Below, piece by piece: positions 59,463-64,000 of a stretch of 64,000 nt of DNA. Where the stretch lies: the NCBI GenBank assembly GCA_903873965.1, contig CAIQQO010000201.1, positions 1-64,000 on the forward strand. The letters run 5' to 3'. This DNA is from an uncultured bacterium (GTDB lineage: Bacteria; Chloroflexota; Anaerolineae; J036; Brachytrichaceae). The position numbers were made by a program, and so were the translations under genes. The notes under the pieces are model-generated. The model was not told the origin of the DNA. It made no database searches and saw only the letters and a program-made list of their open reading frames with translations. How positions within the stretch are numbered: the first letter of the stretch is position 1; each line of letters starts with the position of its first letter.

Positions 59463-60317
59463 TCATTCAGACTGTAGAACCACCCACACATTATCGAAAT
59501 GGCGCAGTGCCAGATCGTTGCGCTTAATCCAGAAATAGATCATACCGGTGTTGGCCCACCGCATTCCGGATAGGTCATCGGAATCCACCTGCAACAACAA
59601 TAGCCAGTCATTTGCATCGGCTAGCAGTGCAGCGGCTTCAGGATCATCTGAACTGGTCACACCGTTGGCGACCAATTGGCACTGCCCGCGCATATCGTCC
59701 TGAATAGTGTCGGGATGCCCAAGCAAGCGATGCTTGGCATCTGGGCTTGCCTTATGGCTGGGAAATGCCGCATACACCGCTTCGTAGCGAACCTGTTCTT
59801 CCAGCGACCACATGAGCGAAGGCAGATCGGTGCCCGGGTTGACTGGCAGTGTTGGCTCCGCATTAAAGGCAACGCTGCATGCCTTGAACTGTGCTTCTGG
59901 CGCGAGGCCATCAGGCGCTGGCCGGCGCTGGAGTTGACCTTCACTCAGATCGTTGACAAAAATGACCTGTCTGCCCGCGCGATCTCCAGGGTCTGAGCCA
60001 TATGACTCCTGCGCAGCGTCGTAGAAAAACCACAACATGCCGGAAGTGGGCAGGATCGACGCGCCATCCAACTGATTAAGCTCGTCCAGGCGAATCTGGG
60101 CAACAAATGACATCGGCGCACCATTGAGTTCAGGCCACTCAAAGGCGTCGGGTAGATCGGGCAGTCCGCCCAGTTTTGACGCACCGATCGTAATCTCGTT
60201 TTCCTCGGCCAACGTCGCCGATAAGCGTATTGATGGCAACACCAGCTTGTCCACCGCGTGTACCATTTGTGTTAATCCAACCGCTGCAAATGTCGAAGCG
60301 ATGGTATTTGTGTCCAT
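59463..60317 (-). CDS. DUF1963 (YwqG-like) protein
   Basis: SKLGGLPDLPDAFEWPELNGAPMSFVAQIRLDELN; LLLQVDSDDLSGMRWANTGMIYFWIKRNDL. Confidence 0.88.
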   Translation of the reverse strand: MDTNTIASTFAAVGLTQMVHAVDKLVLPSIRLSATLAEENEITIGASKLGGLPDLPDAFEWPELNGAPMSFVAQIRLDELNQLDGASILPTSGMLWFFYDAAQESYGSDPGDRAGRQVIFVNDLSEGQLQRRPAPDGLAPEAQFKACSVAFNAEPTLPVNPGTDLPSLMWSLEEQVRYEAVYAAFPSHKASPDAKHRLLGHPDTIQDDMRGQCQLVANGVTSSDDPEAAALLADANDWLLLLQVDSDDLSGMRWANTGMIYFWIKRNDLALRHFDNVWVVLQSE

Positions 60318-60392
60318 AATCTTGTTCGTACCCCTCCCTGATGGAAGTTGAAGAAATCAATGCTGGAATCATCTCACAAAGCGGCGGGTTTG

Positions 60393-61352
60393 TCAGCGTA
60401 GGGATCGCGCCTGTGAACGAAATCGGGCGCGATAGTCGCGCGGTGTGATGCCGAGTGCGGTGCGGAAGGCGCGCGAGAGCTGGGCAGAATCACCGAAGCC
60501 GGACTGTTGGGCGATCTCGGTGATGGATAAGGCGGTTGTGCGCAGGAGCGTCTGGGCATGGGCAAGGCGCAGGCCGCGCAGATAGGTGGCTGGTGGCTGA
60601 CCCACCTCGCGCGTGAAGATTTCAGAAAAATGGCTGGGCGACAGGAAGGCCAGTGCTGCCAGTTGAGAAACGGTGAGGTCTTCGGCAAAGCGTGATTCGC
60701 AGATCCGTAAAATATCGGTCAGCGACAACCCGCCGGCGGCGTGATGACTATTGATGCTGGTTTCGGCAGTGATGGAAGTCGTTGGTCCTTCGCTGCGCAC
60801 GCGCGCCAGATAAATCAGTAGCCTGAACATCAAGCTGCGCACAATGATGGTGGCCACGGCTTCCGACCTATTCATCTCAGCAACAATGTCTTCGACGATG
60901 TGTTCTACGGCGAGATCATGCGGTGGCGTCAGGTGCAACTGGTAGTCGTTGATGGACTCTGCCTTCCGGTCTTTGACAGGAATGATGATGTTGTGGAAAC
61001 CTACTTGCGTGCTGAGAGCATCGAGTTCAGCGTCGCTGAACAGTTGCGCCTGAAAGCAGAACGCTTCGGCGCGCAAGGCGCGATAGTCACGATAACCCAC
61101 AATGGATCCGGGCGGTGTGATATAGACATCCCCGGCGCGAATAGGGTAGGGATGATCGTTGATGACGTGCAGGCCGCGCCCGCCGCGAATGACGTATAAC
61201 GCATAAAAATCCACGTGTTGATACAACCCGGTATGGTTACCTTCGTCATAGCGTTGATGCAGCACAGCCAGAGGCAAACCAGCGCGCCAGCAACGTTCGC
61301 GGTATGAGCTGAAAAACTCCTGCGTTACCCGAGTGGGTTGTTGTAATGACAT
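60393..61352 (-). CDS. AraC-family transcriptional regulator
   Basis: Cupin-like N-term; C-term LTVSQLAALAFLSPSHFSEIFTREVGQPPATYLRGLRLAHAQTLLRTTALSITEIAQQSGFGDSAQLSRAFRTALGITPRDYR. Confidence 0.95.
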   Translation of the reverse strand: MSLQQPTRVTQEFFSSYRERCWRAGLPLAVLHQRYDEGNHTGLYQHVDFYALYVIRGGRGLHVINDHPYPIRAGDVYITPPGSIVGYRDYRALRAEAFCFQAQLFSDAELDALSTQVGFHNIIIPVKDRKAESINDYQLHLTPPHDLAVEHIVEDIVAEMNRSEAVATIIVRSLMFRLLIYLARVRSEGPTTSITAETSINSHHAAGGLSLTDILRICESRFAEDLTVSQLAALAFLSPSHFSEIFTREVGQPPATYLRGLRLAHAQTLLRTTALSITEIAQQSGFGDSAQLSRAFRTALGITPRDYRARFRSQARSLR

Positions 61353-61525
61353 GGTGTCGTGGTTTGCCGAGAAATCGTCAAATCATCCGGTGAGATTGAC
61401 AAGTTCATATACCCACTTGCCGATATGATACCCGCAGTGGTCACAGTTCATGTAGGATGAGTCGTGATAGCAATGTAATGTCGTTTCTGATTTGCATGTG
61501 AATAGTGGATGCTTTGGAGGATTTG

Positions 61526-62305
61526 ATGTTATCGGAAAAGCAAGTGACTGATTTTAAGGCCAATGGATTTGTCAAAGGTGGGCGTGTTCTGAGCGATGCA
61601 CAGGTTGAAGAACTCCGTGATCAACTGGCTTTGGTGATTGACGGCAAGGCTGCGCGCAAGCCGGTGCGTATCGCTAACTTAAGCGGTAAAGACATTGCGC
61701 CTGTCTGGCAGATCGTTAACATCTGGGAAGCCAGCGACGCATTCAGCGCTTTGGTGCACAATCGCCAGATTGTTGAGGAAGTAGCCCAATTGACGAATGC
61801 TACGGAGTTGAGATTGTGGCATGACCAGATTCAGTACAAGCCCAAGGCCATTGGCGGTGTCAATATGTGGCACCAGGACTCGCCTTATTGGCCGAACATC
61901 GGTCCCCTGACGGCGCAAGTGACGGCGTGGGTGGCTCTTGATGATGCCGATGCTGAGAATGGCTGCATGAGCATGGTGCCTGGCACGTACCATTGGGGCG
62001 ACAACATCGATTTCCTGCACACACTCAGCACCTTTGACAGCATGCCGGCGACGTTCGACGGCCACGAACTCAAAGTGCAGTTGTGCCCTGTAGAGAAAGG
62101 AGCGGTGCACTTTCACCATGCATTGACGTGGCATGGTTCTGCTGCCAACACCAGTGGTCGCCCCCGTCGCGCCATTGCCTTGCACTACATGACCCAGGAT
62201 ACGGTGTACATCGCATCGGGCAATCACATCATGAAGCCCTTTGTGACAGTACCTGACCGCGCCAAGCTCGAAGGCGAACACTTCCCGCAGGTGTGGCCTC
62301 AGTAG
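61526..62305 (+). CDS. Phytanoyl-CoA dioxygenase (PhyH) family protein
   Basis: MWHQDSPYW (HxD), AVHFHHALTWHGSAANTSGRPRRAIALHYM. Confidence 0.93.
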   Translation: MLSEKQVTDFKANGFVKGGRVLSDAQVEELRDQLALVIDGKAARKPVRIANLSGKDIAPVWQIVNIWEASDAFSALVHNRQIVEEVAQLTNATELRLWHDQIQYKPKAIGGVNMWHQDSPYWPNIGPLTAQVTAWVALDDADAENGCMSMVPGTYHWGDNIDFLHTLSTFDSMPATFDGHELKVQLCPVEKGAVHFHHALTWHGSAANTSGRPRRAIALHYMTQDTVYIASGNHIMKPFVTVPDRAKLEGEHFPQVWPQ

Positions 62306-62315
62306 CACCCCCAAG

Positions 62316-62367
62316 CCTTGCGAAGGTTACCAACGAAATCACATCCGTCACGGGAGCCTTCGCAAGG
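62316..62367. repeat. Inverted repeat, intergenic
   Basis: CCTTGCGAAGG ... CCTTCGCAAGG, 11-bp perfect arms about 30 nt apart. Confidence 0.7.
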
Positions 62368-62441
62368 TTGCATGCACGAAACCCCATCCTTCCTCGCAAG
62401 GGAAACGCTTGCCAGTTTGCTCGCGTTATACTCGGACACGC

Positions 62442-63527
62442 ATGTCCAAACTGACCAACACATCCTCTCTGCTTACACCTGATCTGCCCGATCTGCTTGC
62501 CGCGCTATCGCCTGACCAACGTGCCAGGTTTAACCGCATCTTTAATGTCGAACTGGTCACTGGTGAGTTGCGCGTACCTGAGCCGATGCATGAATGGGTT
62601 GTCGGTCGATTTGGGTCGCTGGATGAGGTTGAGAACCAAAAGATTGTGCGTGTTACTAATATCGTGACCTGGGAAGGCGCCATCTTCAATCCCTTGCGCG
62701 CGCGCCGCCCGCAACGCTTTCGCGAAGAGCAACATCAACACATGTCTGACCATGACGACCTCTTCGCTGATCCGATGCGAATGACGACTGAGGACGTCTA
62801 TGGTCGCGTGCATGGTCAGTATTGCGTCACGACAAGCAATATTGCGCGCTGGGATGCGCAGTGCAGCGTTCTGATCTTCAAGGAACCTGATCCACTGGCG
62901 TTCACCCGTGATCATCTGCGAGACTACTTTCGTACCAGCCTCAAGTGGGCTGATGCGGCGCATCGCGTCGACCCAGAAGCGCGCTTCCTGGCATGGATGT
63001 GGAACGGTGGCAGTGCGGGTGGCGCCTCAATCCCTCATGCCCATGCGCAGATGGGATTGGGTAAGGTGACGCCATATGCGATGGTCGAAGGGCTGCGGCG
63101 TGCAGCAGTATCCTATCGAGAGCGCTACGGCGCCGATTATTTCGTTGATCTCGCCAACGCGCATAACGATGTTGGGCTGGGATTTAAGGTTGGCGTACTG
63201 GATGCTTTCGTCGCTCTTACACCGGCGCGCATGAAAGACACCTGGATTCTCGGTTCAGCGCTTGATGACACTCTCGCAGATGCAGTACACGATGTTTTGC
63301 GCACGCTGATCGACGTCGGAAGTGTACGCGGATTCGACGTGGGTGTGGTGATGCCGCCCTTGTATGCGCAACCGGGTGATGCATGGGAAGGATTTCCCGT
63401 TATTGCGCGCATCCTTGATCGCGGGCGACCTGATGCGCTTTCATCCGATATCGGTGCCATGGATTTCTTTGGCGCGCGCATCATCGCCGATGATCCGTAT
63501 CTCACGCGCGCCCTGTTCGCATGGTAG
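62442..63527 (+). CDS. HIT/GalT-superfamily-like protein
   Basis: AGGASIPHAHAQMGLGK (HxHxQ); FNPLRARRPQRF; start 62442. Confidence 0.7.
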   Translation: MSKLTNTSSLLTPDLPDLLAALSPDQRARFNRIFNVELVTGELRVPEPMHEWVVGRFGSLDEVENQKIVRVTNIVTWEGAIFNPLRARRPQRFREEQHQHMSDHDDLFADPMRMTTEDVYGRVHGQYCVTTSNIARWDAQCSVLIFKEPDPLAFTRDHLRDYFRTSLKWADAAHRVDPEARFLAWMWNGGSAGGASIPHAHAQMGLGKVTPYAMVEGLRRAAVSYRERYGADYFVDLANAHNDVGLGFKVGVLDAFVALTPARMKDTWILGSALDDTLADAVHDVLRTLIDVGSVRGFDVGVVMPPLYAQPGDAWEGFPVIARILDRGRPDALSSDIGAMDFFGARIIADDPYLTRALFAW

Positions 63528-63572
63528 GCTACGACGTTCTGCGAAATCTACCGCAAAGGCTACAATACCCAT

Positions 63573-64000
63573 ATGACTACGGGCACAGTTATCGCTGTCG
63601 ATCTCGGCGGCACCAACATTCGCGCAGCATTGTGTAATCGTGACGGCCAGATTCTGAGGCGTATCAAGCAACCCACCATCGCGCAGGAAGGGCCTCAGGC
63701 GGTGATAGGACGCATGATTGAGGCGATCCGTGGTGTTCTGCCTGATTCGACTGAACCACCAGTCTGGGCAGCAGCCGTGGCATCACCTGGGCCACTTGAT
63801 CCGTACAAAGGTGTTGTGAACTATGCGCCTAATCTTCCCGGCTGGAGCGATGTCCCTTTGCGCGATATTTTGCGCAGCGAGCTGGGCATCCCGGTTGAAA
63901 TTGGCAATGACGCCAACCTGGCTGCGCTTGGAGAGCAACGCTATGGCGCGGCTAGAGGCGTGGCCGACATGGCATACATCACACTCAGCACAGGCATTGG
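63573..64000 (+). CDS. ROK-family sugar kinase (partial, runs past right edge)
   Basis: MTTGTVIAVDLGGTNIRAALCNRDG; VEIGNDANLAALGEQRYGAARG; open to window end. Confidence 0.93.
   Translation, partial: MTTGTVIAVDLGGTNIRAALCNRDGQILRRIKQPTIAQEGPQAVIGRMIEAIRGVLPDSTEPPVWAAAVASPGPLDPYKGVVNYAPNLPGWSDVPLRDILRSELGIPVEIGNDANLAALGEQRYGAARGVADMAYITLSTGI

Overview
Bacterial chromosomal window; gene content suggests Chloroflexota, but that is inference only. The core, about 6.1-28.8 kb, is a near-complete Wood-Ljungdahl island. On the + strand: HMA-like ORF, cooS/acsA, acsB, CBS-domain ORF, acsD, acsC, acsV/RACo, acsE, and two CooC-type ATPases. On the - strand: fhs, a three-gene NAD-linked formate dehydrogenase (FdhA + NuoF-like + NuoE-like), a fused MetV-MetF protein, and a second pterin-dependent methyltransferase; an FmdE-like gene follows on the + strand. 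To the left is a type I R-M locus (hsdM, four-helix-bundle gene, a truncated duplicate of it, hsdS) plus an ImmA/IrrE-type gene running off the edge. To the right is an 1183-aa ORF that appears to fuse an HIT/GalT-like domain to both halves of an Nfn-type transhydrogenase. Further right: glycoside hydrolases, tRNA-Lys(TTT), a solute-binding lipoprotein, a pair of paralogous large membrane proteins bracketing purU / DtxR / ZIP, a metal-type permease pair, groESL with two CIRCE-like elements around a strong promoter, and miscellaneous genes ending in a ROK kinase cut by the window edge. Strongest leads: the HIT-Nfn triple fusion with its atypical [2Fe-2S] motif, the MetVF fusion, the accessory ORFs (HMA-like, CBS) inside the acs operon, and the recombination scar in the R-M locus. 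All family calls were made by reading motifs; no database search was run.
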